Below, one piece after another: positions 43,533 to 51,826 of a DNA stretch of 64,000 nucleotides. The DNA is from Haematobacter massiliensis (GTDB taxonomy: Bacteria > Pseudomonadota > Alphaproteobacteria > Rhodobacterales > Rhodobacteraceae). How positions within the stretch are numbered: the first letter of the stretch is position 1; each line of letters opens with the position of its first letter. The translations under genes were made by a program, and so were the position numbers. The notes under the pieces were generated by a model that was not told the DNA's origin, did not search any database, and worked only from the letters and a program-made list of their open reading frames with translations. The stretch covers positions 250,501-314,500 of the forward strand of contig NZ_JGYG01000006.1 in NCBI RefSeq assembly GCF_000740795.1. The letters run 5' to 3'.

Positions 43533-44927
43533 TCAGCAGTGCTCCGCGCTGGCCGCGGCGCCCGCGGTTTCCTGCTCGACGGAGGTCTTGGACCGCATCC
43601 CGTTGAAGAACAGGTTCAGCAGGACGGAGACAATCGCGGCAAGCAGGATGCCGGATTCCAGCAACGGATGCAGATCATGCGGCAGCGACTGGAAAAACCC
43701 GGGTGCGACGATGGGGATCATCCCGACGCCCACGGATACCGCAACAATGAAAAGGTCATTCGGGCGCGTCCGGAAATCCACCGTCGACAGGATGCGTACC
43801 CCGGTCACCGCCACCATACCGAACATCACGATCCCCGCGCCGCCCAGCACCACCTGCGGCACGGATTCCACCAGCGCCGCCATCTTCGGCAGCAGGCCAA
43901 GGCAGATCATGATCGCACCGCCCGCCACCGTCACCCAACGGGAACGGATGCCCGTGACGCCGACCAGCCCCACGTTCTGGGAGAACGAGGTGTAGGGAAA
44001 TGTGTTGAACACACCGCCGATCAGCGTACCCAGACCATCTGCCCGCAACCCCCGCGTCAGTGCGGCCTTGCTCACCTTCCGGTCCGTCATCTCGCCAAGC
44101 GCGAGGAACATGCCGAGCGATTCGATCAGGGTCACGATTATGACGATACACATCGTCAGGATGGGGATGAGGTGGAAGGTCGGCATGCCGAAGTGGAAGG
44201 GCAGCACGATATCCACCCAATGCGCCTCTGCAACCTTCTCGAAATGCATCAGGCCGAGCAGGCTGGCCACCACGCAGCCGGCGACGATACCCAGCAGAAC
44301 GGCGATGTTGCGCAGGAAACCCGTCGTCCAACGCAGCAGTGACAGAATGACCAGCAGGACGAACCCCGCGATCATCAGCCCCTGGGGTTGGGCATAGGCA
44401 GGGTTGGGAAACTGTCCCGGGACACCATCGACAACTCTGGTCAGCGTTGGCACTCCGCCGCCTGCCCAGTTGATCCCGACCCGCATGAGAGAAATCCCGA
44501 TCACGAGGATGATCGTTCCGGTCACCACAGGCGGAAACAGTGGCAAAAGTCGCGAGATGAATGGCGCGATGACGATGCCGAACAGGCCCGCCGCGATGAC
44601 TGACCCGAAAATCCCAGTCAGACCGACATCGGTCGTGCCCGCGATAGAGAGGATCGGCCCGACGGACGCAAAGGTCACGCCCATCATCACCGGCATCTTG
44701 ATGCCAAAGCCGGGGATGCCCCAGGACTGGATGATCGTGGCAATGCCGCAGGCGAACAGGTCGGCGCTGATCAGGAAGGCGACCTCCTGGGGGGACAGGT
44801 TCAGCGCACGCCCGACGATCAGCGGAACGGCGACTGCGCCTGCATACATCACAAGCACATGCTGCAAGGCGAGCGGCATGAGCTGCCCCGCCGGCGGACA
44901 CGAGTCGATTGGGTCGGTCTTGGTCAT
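43533..44927 (-). CDS. NCS2-family xanthine/uracil-type permease
   Basis: This 464-residue nucleobase transporter has about 14 membrane segments. The first helix has LALQHVLVMYAGAVAVPLI, and the family signature appears as GGVFNTFPYTSFSQNVGLVGVTGIRSRWV. LIESLGMFLALGE carries the substrate-binding glutamate. Similarity is closest to xanthine/uric-acid members. The start ATG 44927 has GGGGGAG at a good distance; a GTG at 44939 would abut it. It is a single gene convergent with frcR, with only three bases between stops. Confidence 0.9.
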   Translation of the reverse strand: MTKTDPIDSCPPAGQLMPLALQHVLVMYAGAVAVPLIVGRALNLSPQEVAFLISADLFACGIATIIQSWGIPGFGIKMPVMMGVTFASVGPILSIAGTTDVGLTGIFGSVIAAGLFGIVIAPFISRLLPLFPPVVTGTIILVIGISLMRVGINWAGGGVPTLTRVVDGVPGQFPNPAYAQPQGLMIAGFVLLVILSLLRWTTGFLRNIAVLLGIVAGCVVASLLGLMHFEKVAEAHWVDIVLPFHFGMPTFHLIPILTMCIVIIVTLIESLGMFLALGEMTDRKVSKAALTRGLRADGLGTLIGGVFNTFPYTSFSQNVGLVGVTGIRSRWVTVAGGAIMICLGLLPKMAALVESVPQVVLGGAGIVMFGMVAVTGVRILSTVDFRTRPNDLFIVAVSVGVGMIPIVAPGFFQSLPHDLHPLLESGILLAAIVSVLLNLFFNGMRSKTSVEQETAGAAASAEHC

Positions 44928-45015
44928 CGTTTCTGGCACTCCCCCCTGCTCCCGGTCGCATGCCGGGCGTCACACGATTATGACGGTTGCGGGGTCGGGG
45001 AATATGTATTCATTT

Positions 45016-45060
45016 CGCGAAGGTGCTTCTTGACCACGCGAAGTTTCCAAAATCCGCGAA
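45016..45060. repeat. Three CGCGAA direct repeats upstream of the NCS2 permease
   Basis: CGCGAA occurs at 45016-45021, 45037-45042 and 45055-45060, with start-to-start distances of 21 and 18 bases, roughly two helical turns each. The first copy is part of TTCGCGAA, an eight-base palindrome. They lie 89-133 bases upstream of the permease start and may be regulator sites. No purine riboswitch fold was recognised. Confidence 0.4.
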
Positions 45061-45145
45061 AAACCTGCGTGCCACCCAGACCCGCTGGTGCGAAGTTGAC
45101 GATGCCTGCTTCGCCGCCGTTTCGCAAGTGCAGAGCGACGTTGCG

Positions 45146-46036
45146 TCACACCAAAGCATGACGCGCCGCCATGACGATGCTTCGCGTCAGGGGGCCAAGC
45201 CGTTCCGCGGCCAACCGGTTGACCTGCCAGTAGAGCGGCACGTCAAGCACAGCACCGGGGATCAGTTCGACCAGCAGCCCCCTATCCAGCGCTTCCTGCA
45301 CAAGCATCGCCGGGTTCAGGGCCCAGCCCATTCCCACCAGCGTTGCATCAACGAATCCCTGTGTGGACGGCAGCCAATGCGTGGGTGACGCGACCCCCTG
45401 CCCCAGATGCATCTCGAGCCAGCGCTGCTGAAGCCGGTCCTTCTGGTCATAGGTGAGCGCAGGTGCGGATGCCATTGCCGCGGCGGTGATGCCATCGGGG
45501 AAATGACGTGCGATGAAGTCGGGACTTGCGGTGGCGTGGTAACGCAAGCTGCCCAGCCGCTGAATGCGGCAACCCTGCACCGGCGTTTCGAGACCCGTTA
45601 CCGCCGCGAGCACCCGCCCGCTGCGAAGCCAGTCAGCCGTGTGATCCTGATCGTCTATCCCGATGTTGAGCAAATAGCCCGTTTCCGCGGTAAAGGGCGC
45701 GACGGCCGGAAGAAACCAGGTGCCAAGACTGTCGGCATTGGTGGCGATGTTCAACGTCACCCGCTGCCCCTCTGCCCCGATGAGGCCGGGAAGATGACGG
45801 AGCAGCTCATGCTCCAGCAACCCGACCTGTTCCACATGCCGGCAGATCCATGCACCCTTTTCCGTCGCGCGGCAGGGCGTGCCGCGTTCGATCAGCACCG
45901 CACCCAGCCGCTCTTCCAGCTGGCGAACACGCTGCGACACGGCCGAGGGCGTGATATTCAGGACGCGGGCAGCACGCTCGAAGCTCCCCGTCTCCACCAC
46001 CAGTGCCACGGCGCGGGCCAGTGGATAGTCAATCAT
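45146..46036 (-). CDS. argP: ArgP/LysG-type LysR regulator
   Basis: This 296-residue LysR-type regulator starts with YPLARAVALVVETGSFERAARVLNITPSAVSQRVRQLEERLG, close to ArgP/LysG, and diverges from a LysE/ArgO exporter gene. In Escherichia coli and Corynebacterium this regulator activates the exporter when basic amino acids accumulate. The ligand domain begins near TLNIATNADSLGTWFLPA, as in ArgP. The intergenic region contains a perfect 19-base dyad. Confidence 0.92.
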   Translation of the reverse strand: MIDYPLARAVALVVETGSFERAARVLNITPSAVSQRVRQLEERLGAVLIERGTPCRATEKGAWICRHVEQVGLLEHELLRHLPGLIGAEGQRVTLNIATNADSLGTWFLPAVAPFTAETGYLLNIGIDDQDHTADWLRSGRVLAAVTGLETPVQGCRIQRLGSLRYHATASPDFIARHFPDGITAAAMASAPALTYDQKDRLQQRWLEMHLGQGVASPTHWLPSTQGFVDATLVGMGWALNPAMLVQEALDRGLLVELIPGAVLDVPLYWQVNRLAAERLGPLTRSIVMAARHALV

Positions 46037-46061
46037 GAATTCTCCTTAACTGAGACGAGAT

Positions 46062-46080
46062 GCATTAATTTGATTAATGC
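46062..46080. promoter_or_regulatory. Perfect 19-base dyad between argP and argO
   Basis: GCATTAAT at 46062-46069 and ATTAATGC at 46073-46080 are perfect arms around TTG. The inner ATTAATTTGATTAAT fits the T-N11-A pattern of LysR-type operators. It lies 26 bases from the argP start and 45 from argO, so it probably controls both. Confidence 0.62.
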
Positions 46081-46124
46081 TCCGCCCCCGCTTACTGCAA
46101 GGGCGCATATTCAGGGAGCGTTCG

Positions 46125-46730
46125 ATGACATCCGCCTTCTTCTCCGGTCTGACCATGTCGCTTGGACTGATCGTCGCCATCGGAGCACAGAATGCTTTCG
46201 TTCTGCGGCAGGGTCTGCGGAACGAGCATGTGTTTGCGGTCTGCCTGACCTGCGCGCTGTCTGACGCCGTGCTTGTGACGCTGGGCGTCGCGGGCTTCGG
46301 GCGGCTCACCGGCCAGTTTCCCTGGCTCGAGCCGGTGATGCGCTATGGCGGCGCCGCATTTCTGCTGTGGTATGCCGCGCGAAGCCTCCGGTCCGCACTT
46401 CGGTCGGAGGCGGCGCTGACCGTCAAGGATGCTCCCCCGGCGACACTCCGGCAAGTATTGCTGGCCTGTCTGGCGATCACCTGGCTCAATCCGCATGTCT
46501 ATCTGGATACCGTGGTGCTGCTCGGCTCTGTCTCTACCCAGTTTGCGGGCAACCGACCGGTCTTTGCCGCCGCGGCAATCCTGGCATCCGTGACGTTTTT
46601 CTTTGCGCTGGGATATGGGGCGCGGTTGCTCCGGCCGGTCTTTGCGCGCCCCGGCACGTGGCGGCTGGTGGATGGATCCATCGCAGTGGTGATGGTCTTC
46701 ATCGCCGCGGGATTGCTGCGCGGAGCATGA
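46125..46730 (+). CDS. argO: LysE/ArgO basic amino-acid exporter
   Basis: This 201-residue exporter of the LysE family has about six helices. Conserved blocks are SLGLIVAIGAQNAFVLRQGLR near the N-terminus, AFLLWYAARSLRSA and TWLNPHVYLDTVVLLGS, which is diagnostic. It would export arginine or lysine. ATG 46125 follows AGGGAG; an earlier in-frame ATG (46077) overlaps the operator dyad and was rejected. The diverging argP supports the role. Confidence 0.93.
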   Translation: MTSAFFSGLTMSLGLIVAIGAQNAFVLRQGLRNEHVFAVCLTCALSDAVLVTLGVAGFGRLTGQFPWLEPVMRYGGAAFLLWYAARSLRSALRSEAALTVKDAPPATLRQVLLACLAITWLNPHVYLDTVVLLGSVSTQFAGNRPVFAAAAILASVTFFFALGYGARLLRPVFARPGTWRLVDGSIAVVMVFIAAGLLRGA

Positions 46731-46760
46731 CGCCGCGACGATCTTCCTTGACTTATTGCG

Positions 46761-46773
46761 AATGATTATCATT
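46761..46773. promoter_or_regulatory. Fur/Mur-type box before sitA
   Basis: AATGATTATCATT is a perfect 13-base palindrome that matches the core of classical Fur boxes. It lies 41 bases before the sitA ATG, and a TTGACT possible -35 box sits at 46748-46753, so a bound repressor would cover the promoter. In alphaproteobacteria manganese-responsive Mur or iron-responsive Fur commonly control sit genes. Confidence 0.6.
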
Positions 46774-46814
46774 TTCATGGTAAGAGCAAAAAGTCATGCA
46801 GGATTGGAGCGGGA

Positions 46815-47717
46815 ATGAACCGGATCGGGAGACGCATACTCGGCGCAACGGCGGCGGTAGTGCTGCTGACCGGTACTGCGAGCGCGCAGGAGCGGATGAA
46901 GGTGGTCACCACCTTCACCGTCATCGCGGACATGGCGCAACACGTGGCTGGCAACGCGGCGGAAGTCGTCTCCCTCACCCGTCCGGGGGCGGAGATTCAT
47001 GGCTATGAACCCACGCCCCGCGATCTTGTCCGCGCGCATGGCGCAGACCTGATCCTGTGGAATGGCATGAACCTTGAAGTCTGGTTCGAGAAATTCCTGC
47101 GCACGCTCGGTGACGTGCCCTCCGCCACGGTGAGCGACGGGATCGACCCCATCGCGATCACCGCCGGTTCCTATCAGGGAAAGCCCAACCCCCACGCATG
47201 GATGGGGCTGACCGAGGCGCTGACTTATGTCGATAACATCGCCGCCGCGCTCGCGGAGCATGATCCCGCCAATGCAGGGGTCTACGCTGGGAATGCCGCT
47301 GCGTACAAAAACCGGCTCCGCGCTGCCATCGAGCCGCTGAAGGCGGAGATCGCCGCCCTGCCTGAGAACCGCCGCTGGCTGGTGAGCTGCGAAGGCGCGT
47401 TCAGCTATCTCGCCCGCGACCTCGGGCTTCGGGAGCTGTATCTCTGGCCGATCAACGCCGACCAGATGGGGACGCCGCAACAAGTCCGCGCCGTGATCGA
47501 CGGCGTCCGCCAGAACCACATTCCGGCGGTGTTCTGCGAAAGCACGGTGAACCAGTCCCCTGCCCAGCAGGTCGCGCGGGAAACGGGGGCGCATTATGGC
47601 GGCATGCTCTACGTGGATAGCCTGTCTGAGCCGGACGGGCCGGTGCCGACCTTCCTCGACCTGCTGGAGACCACAACCCGCACCATCGCCGACGGGCTGG
47701 CGGAGGGCAATCAATGA
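46815..47717 (+). CDS. sitA: SitA, manganese/iron-binding periplasmic protein
   Basis: This 300-residue cluster A-I metal-binding protein has a signal peptide (ILGATAAVVLLTGTASA). Likely ligands are the histidine of IHGYEPTPRD, the histidine of KPNPHAWM, the glutamate of SCEGAFSYLARD and the aspartate of YVDSLSEPDGPVP. The set His, His, Glu, Asp is typical of manganese/iron rather than zinc receptors. GGAGCGGG lies before ATG 46815. It leads sitABCD behind a Fur-type box. Confidence 0.92.
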   Translation: MNRIGRRILGATAAVVLLTGTASAQERMKVVTTFTVIADMAQHVAGNAAEVVSLTRPGAEIHGYEPTPRDLVRAHGADLILWNGMNLEVWFEKFLRTLGDVPSATVSDGIDPIAITAGSYQGKPNPHAWMGLTEALTYVDNIAAALAEHDPANAGVYAGNAAAYKNRLRAAIEPLKAEIAALPENRRWLVSCEGAFSYLARDLGLRELYLWPINADQMGTPQQVRAVIDGVRQNHIPAVFCESTVNQSPAQQVARETGAHYGGMLYVDSLSEPDGPVPTFLDLLETTTRTIADGLAEGNQ

Positions 47718-48802
47718 CCGAAGATGCGGGAGTCCTGGTGCATGGTCTGACCGTCACCTATCGCAACGGTCACACAGCCCTCTACGATGCCGGTTTCAGT
47801 GTGCCGAGCGGCTCCATCACCGCCCTGATCGGGCCGAACGGCGCAGGGAAATCCACGCTGTTCAAGGCGCTCATGGGCCTCCTCCCTAATTCGGGAGAGG
47901 TCCGGCTGCTCGGCTTGCCGGTGGCAGAGGCCCTTGGGAGGAGCCTTGTCGCCTATGTGCCGCAGGCAGAGGAGGTGGACTGGACCTTCCCGGTACTCGT
48001 CGAGGACGTAGTGATGATGGGCCGCTATGGCCGGATGGGCTTCCTGCGCCGGCCCCGCGCGGCCGATCGGGAGGCGGTGGACACCGCCCTCGCCCGTGTC
48101 GGCATGAGCGAGTATCGCCATCGCCAGATCGGTGAGCTGTCGGGCGGCCAGCGGAAACGGGTATTCCTCGCGCGTGCCCTGGCACAGGACGGGCGGCTCA
48201 TCCTGCTTGATGAACCGTTCACCGGCGTCGATGCGGGGACGGAGGACCGGATCATCACCCTGCTGGGCGAGTTGCGCGAAGAGGGGCGGGTGATGCTCGT
48301 CTCCACACACGACCTTGCTCGGGTGCCAGAGTTCTGTGATCGCGTGGTGATTGTGCGCGGAACGGTTCTTGCATCCGGGCCGACGGCGGAGATCTTCACG
48401 CCGGAGACCCTCGCGCTCGCCTTCGGCGAACCGCGACAGGAGAAGGCCCGAGCATTGCCCTGGGGTGCGGGCGCTCTTTCAGAGCAGTCGGTCGATGCTG
48501 CCTGGCACCCCCCCGCCGACATATCGGAGGCGGATGCCGCCGGCCCACGAACCGCCGGGAGCGCCGCGCACGAAGCGCATCAGTCACCCGCCTTTGGTCT
48601 GCAGAAGACCGGCCAGACCAATAACGCATCGCGCGCAGAGCGGGATGGTTCGGAAGAGCCGCCCTCCGCCTGGCAGCCCGCTCCGCAGCAAATCCCTTCC
48701 AGCAGGACCGTCCCTTCTCCAGCACAGCACGCAACGCGAGAGCGGCCGTCTGGCCAACCGCCCGCCGGAACCGCGCTGACGGGGAGCGGTACCGGGTCAT
48801 GA
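47714..48802 (+). CDS. sitB: SitB, metal ABC ATPase with long C-terminal tail
   Basis: This 362-residue ATPase has Walker A GPNGAGKST, the signature LSGGQRKRVFLARAL and Walker B LILLDEPFTGVDAGTE. The conserved part ends near residue 235 (TPETLALAFGE). After it come about 120 residues rich in Ala, Pro, Ser, Gln and charged residues, without recognisable fold. Family members are usually 250-300 residues, so this is a long disordered-looking extension. Overlaps of four bases with sitA and with sitC argue against a frameshift, since the frame runs cleanly to the sitC ATG. Confidence 0.92.
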   Translation: MTEDAGVLVHGLTVTYRNGHTALYDAGFSVPSGSITALIGPNGAGKSTLFKALMGLLPNSGEVRLLGLPVAEALGRSLVAYVPQAEEVDWTFPVLVEDVVMMGRYGRMGFLRRPRAADREAVDTALARVGMSEYRHRQIGELSGGQRKRVFLARALAQDGRLILLDEPFTGVDAGTEDRIITLLGELREEGRVMLVSTHDLARVPEFCDRVVIVRGTVLASGPTAEIFTPETLALAFGEPRQEKARALPWGAGALSEQSVDAAWHPPADISEADAAGPRTAGSAAHEAHQSPAFGLQKTGQTNNASRAERDGSEEPPSAWQPAPQQIPSSRTVPSPAQHATRERPSGQPPAGTALTGSGTGS

Positions 48803-49644
48803 GCATTCTCTGGGAACCGTTTCTTTACAGCTACATGACCAATGCGATGTGGGTTTCGGCGTTGGTGGGGGGGGTCTGTGCCTTCCTCTCCTGCTATCTG
48901 ATGCTGAAGGGCTGGTCGCTGATCGGCGACGCCCTGTCGCACTCCGTCGTTCCGGGGGTGGTGGGGGCCTATATGCTGGGCCTGCCCTTCGCGCTCGGGG
49001 CTTTCCTGTCGGGAGGGCTGGCGGCGGGGGCGATGCTGCTGCTCTCGGACCGGTCCGGGCTTCGGGTCGATGTGGTGATCGGGCTGATCTTCACTGCCTT
49101 CTTCGGGCTCGGCCTGTTCATGGCCTCGCTGAACCCGATGTCGGTCTCCATCCAGACCATCACCATGGGCAACATTCTTGCCATCACGCCGGAGGATACG
49201 CTGCAACTCGCCCTGATCGGCCTGGTGTCGCTGGCGATCCTGCTGGCCAAGTGGAAAGATCTGATGGTGGTGTTCTTCGATGAGGTCCATGCCCGCACCA
49301 TCGGCCTCCGCCCGGGGCTGCTGAAAGGCTTGTTCTTCATGCTGCTCTCCGCCTCGGTAGTGGCCGCGATGCAGACGGTGGGGGCCTTTCTGGTGATCGC
49401 CATGGTGGTGACGCCGGGCGCCACGGCCTATCTGCTCACGGACCGCTTCCCGCGGCTGATCGTGCTCTCCGTGGCCATCGGCGCGGGGACGAGCTTTCTC
49501 GGCGCCTATCTCAGCTACTTCCTGAACGGGGCGACCGGAGGGATCATCGTCTGCCTTCAGACGACGGTATTCCTGCTGGCCTTCTTCCTCGCCCCCAAGC
49601 ATGGGCGTCTCGCCGCGCGCCGGCGGACGAGAGAGGCCGCCTGA
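48799..49644 (+). CDS. sitC: SitC, metal ABC permease
   Basis: This 281-residue permease of the manganese/zinc/iron class has about eight helices. It shows the family blocks CYLMLKGWSLIGDALSHSVVPGVV near the N-terminus and VGAFLVIAMVVTPGATAYLLTDRF towards the C-terminus. The ATG lies inside the sitB end (ATGA) and the stop overlaps the sitD ATG. It is a paralogue of the next gene; the two are expected to form a heterodimer. Confidence 0.92.
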   Translation: MSILWEPFLYSYMTNAMWVSALVGGVCAFLSCYLMLKGWSLIGDALSHSVVPGVVGAYMLGLPFALGAFLSGGLAAGAMLLLSDRSGLRVDVVIGLIFTAFFGLGLFMASLNPMSVSIQTITMGNILAITPEDTLQLALIGLVSLAILLAKWKDLMVVFFDEVHARTIGLRPGLLKGLFFMLLSASVVAAMQTVGAFLVIAMVVTPGATAYLLTDRFPRLIVLSVAIGAGTSFLGAYLSYFLNGATGGIIVCLQTTVFLLAFFLAPKHGRLAARRRTREAA

Positions 49645-50456
49645 TGGAAACGCTGCTCTTGCCGTTTCACTTCCCGTTCATGCAGAACGCCTTCCTCATC
49701 GCGGCGATCGTTGCGGTTCCGGCGGCGCTCCTGTCGTGCTTTCTGGTGCTGAAGGGCTGGGCGCTGATGGGCGATGCGGTGAGCCATGCCGTCCTGCCCG
49801 GCATCGTCATCGCCTATATGTTTCAGATCCCGCTGATCCTCGGCGCCTTCGGAGCGGGAATGACGGCGGCGCTTGCCACCGGCTATCTCTCCGACAACAG
49901 CCGGGTGAAGCGCGACACGGTCATGGGCATCGTGTTCTCCGGCATGTTCGGGTTGGGGATCGTCCTCTATACCTCCATCCCGTCGGACGCGCATCTGGAT
50001 CACATCCTGTTCGGCAACATGCTGGGCGTCGGGCCGCATGATCTGTGGACGGCCGGAGCCATTTCGCTGCTGGTCGGCGGCATGCTCCTGCTCAAGTGGC
50101 GCGATCTGCTGCTCCATGCCTTCGACCCAGTGCAGGCACGGGCGATGGGACTGCGCACGGGGGTGCTGCACTACGGGCTGCTGGTGCTGCTGTCGCTGAT
50201 GATCGTGGCGCTGCTGTCGGCGACGGGGCTGATCCTTGCCGTGGGGCTGCTCATCGCGCCGGGGGCTATCGGGTTTCTGGCGTCGAGGCGCTTCCCCGTG
50301 ATGATGGTCGTCGCCGCCGTCTCCTGCGCCGTGGCGATGTTGGGAGGGGTCTATCTCAGTTTCTTCCTCGACAGCGCGCCGGCGCCGACGGTGGTGCTTC
50401 TGCTGACGGGAATTTTCCTCATCGCGCTGGGGGTTCGGCAATTCCGGAGCAGCTGA
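49644..50456 (+). CDS. sitD: SitD, metal ABC permease
   Basis: This 270-residue second permease of the metal importer is paralogous to SitC, with CFLVLKGWALMGDAVSHAVLPGIVIAY and ATGLILAVGLLIAPGAIGFL. About eight helices are visible. It closes the sitABCD operon. The 134 bases that follow, before the next transporter, show no hairpin terminator that I could recognise. Confidence 0.92.
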   Translation: METLLLPFHFPFMQNAFLIAAIVAVPAALLSCFLVLKGWALMGDAVSHAVLPGIVIAYMFQIPLILGAFGAGMTAALATGYLSDNSRVKRDTVMGIVFSGMFGLGIVLYTSIPSDAHLDHILFGNMLGVGPHDLWTAGAISLLVGGMLLLKWRDLLLHAFDPVQARAMGLRTGVLHYGLLVLLSLMIVALLSATGLILAVGLLIAPGAIGFLASRRFPVMMVVAAVSCAVAMLGGVYLSFFLDSAPAPTVVLLLTGIFLIALGVRQFRSS

Positions 50457-50590
50457 TGCCCTGGAAGCGGGCGGCCCGCCTGATTGCAGCGCATACCCGT
50501 CGGCCAAGCGCCCCCGGCGGGCCGGAACGGATTGCCCCGCGACGGAAGGTCGCATAGAGCATGCCGACTGCAAAATCCGGGAGCAAGGCG

Positions 50591-51823
50591 ATGGTCGAGG
50601 AACGGACCGGGGCGGCGTGGGACGACCGCCCGGTGGATGCAAAGGCGCGCAAGGCGCTCTGGGGATCGGCCATCGGCTATGCGATGGACGGGTTCGATCT
50701 CCTGATCCTCGGCTTCATGCTCAAACCCATTTCGCAGGATCTGGGTCTCAGCCCGGCGCAGGCGGCATCTCTGGTCACTGCAACTTTGGTGGGTGCCGTC
50801 GTGGGCGGCATTCTGTTCGGGATGCTGTCCGACAGGCTCGGCCGTGTCCGGGTGCTGACATGGACCATCGTCGTCTTTGCCGTGTTCACCGGTCTGAGCG
50901 CGCTGGCGCAGGGGTATTGGGATCTGCTGATCTACCGCACCATCGCGGGGCTCGGGCTGGGTGGAGAGTTCGGGATCGGTATGGCGCTGGTCGCGGAGGC
51001 CTGGCCCGCGTCGAAGCGCGCACGCGCCTCCTCCTATGTCGGGCTGGGCTGGCAGGCGGGCGTGCTGGCGGCGGCGCTCCTCACGCCGCTGCTGCTGCCG
51101 GTGATCGGCTGGCGGGGCATGTTCGTCATCGGCCTGTTTCCGGCGCTGGCGGCATGGGTAATCCGCCGCACGCTGCACGAGCCGGAGGTATTCGTGGAGA
51201 AGACGCGCCAGCGGCCCGCCCGCTCGCCCCTCGGCCTTCTCGTCGCGGACCGGGAAACGCGGAAGATCAGCCTTGGCATGGTGATCCTGTGCTCGGTGCA
51301 GAACTTCGGCTACTACGGCGTGATGATCTGGCTGCCGAACTACCTGTCCACCCGGTTCGGCTTCGCGCTCACGCAATCCGCGCTGTGGACGGCGGTGACG
51401 ATCCTCGGCATGGCGGCGGGTATCTTCTGCTTCGGCCATATCGCGGACAGGATCGGGCGGCGGCCCGCCTTCTTCGGCTATATGCTCGGCGCAGCCGTGA
51501 TGGTGTTGGCCTATTCCCGCCTCACGGATCCTACGGCTCTGCTGATCGGCGGCGCGGTCATGGGCTTCTTCGTCAACGGGATGTTGGGGGGCTACGGCGC
51601 GCTGATGAGCGAGCTTTACCCCACGGCGGCGCGGGCCACGGCCCAGAACGTGCTGTTCAACGTCGGGCGCGCTGTGGGCGGCTTCGGCCCGGTCGTGGTG
51701 GGTGCGATCGCCGCAACACATGGATTCGAGACCGCCATCGCCCTGCTGGCCGCACTTTATGTTCTCGACATCGTGGCGATGTTCTGGCTGATCCCGGAGC
51801 GTAAGGGCGAGCAGCTCTCCTGA
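50591..51823 (+). CDS. Major facilitator transporter (AAHS/sugar-acid type)
   Basis: This 410-residue transporter has 12 predicted helices. Helix 1 with GYAMDGFDLLILGF and the loop GMLSDRLGRVRVLTWT resemble the aromatic acid:proton symporter group, as do GEFGIGMALVAEAWPASKRARASSYVGLGWQAG and ELYPTAARATAQN. ATG 50591 has GGGAG seven bases upstream; an ATG at 50561 in the same frame is a weaker alternative. Together with the convergent amidohydrolase and the vanillin-dehydrogenase-like gene it may import an aromatic or heterocyclic acid. Confidence 0.88.
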   Translation: MVEERTGAAWDDRPVDAKARKALWGSAIGYAMDGFDLLILGFMLKPISQDLGLSPAQAASLVTATLVGAVVGGILFGMLSDRLGRVRVLTWTIVVFAVFTGLSALAQGYWDLLIYRTIAGLGLGGEFGIGMALVAEAWPASKRARASSYVGLGWQAGVLAAALLTPLLLPVIGWRGMFVIGLFPALAAWVIRRTLHEPEVFVEKTRQRPARSPLGLLVADRETRKISLGMVILCSVQNFGYYGVMIWLPNYLSTRFGFALTQSALWTAVTILGMAAGIFCFGHIADRIGRRPAFFGYMLGAAVMVLAYSRLTDPTALLIGGAVMGFFVNGMLGGYGALMSELYPTAARATAQNVLFNVGRAVGGFGPVVVGAIAATHGFETAIALLAALYVLDIVAMFWLIPERKGEQLS

Positions 51824-51826
51824 CCT

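Noticed and set aside
44928-45145. A purine riboswitch before the NCS2 permease
   Set aside because: No three-way-junction core or conserved loop sequences could be recognised; only short CGCGAA repeats were seen.
50351-51721. A 456-codon minus-strand frame opposite the MFS gene
   Set aside because: Rich in His, Gln and Arg with no membrane or enzyme features; the plus strand shows a clear 12-helix transporter.
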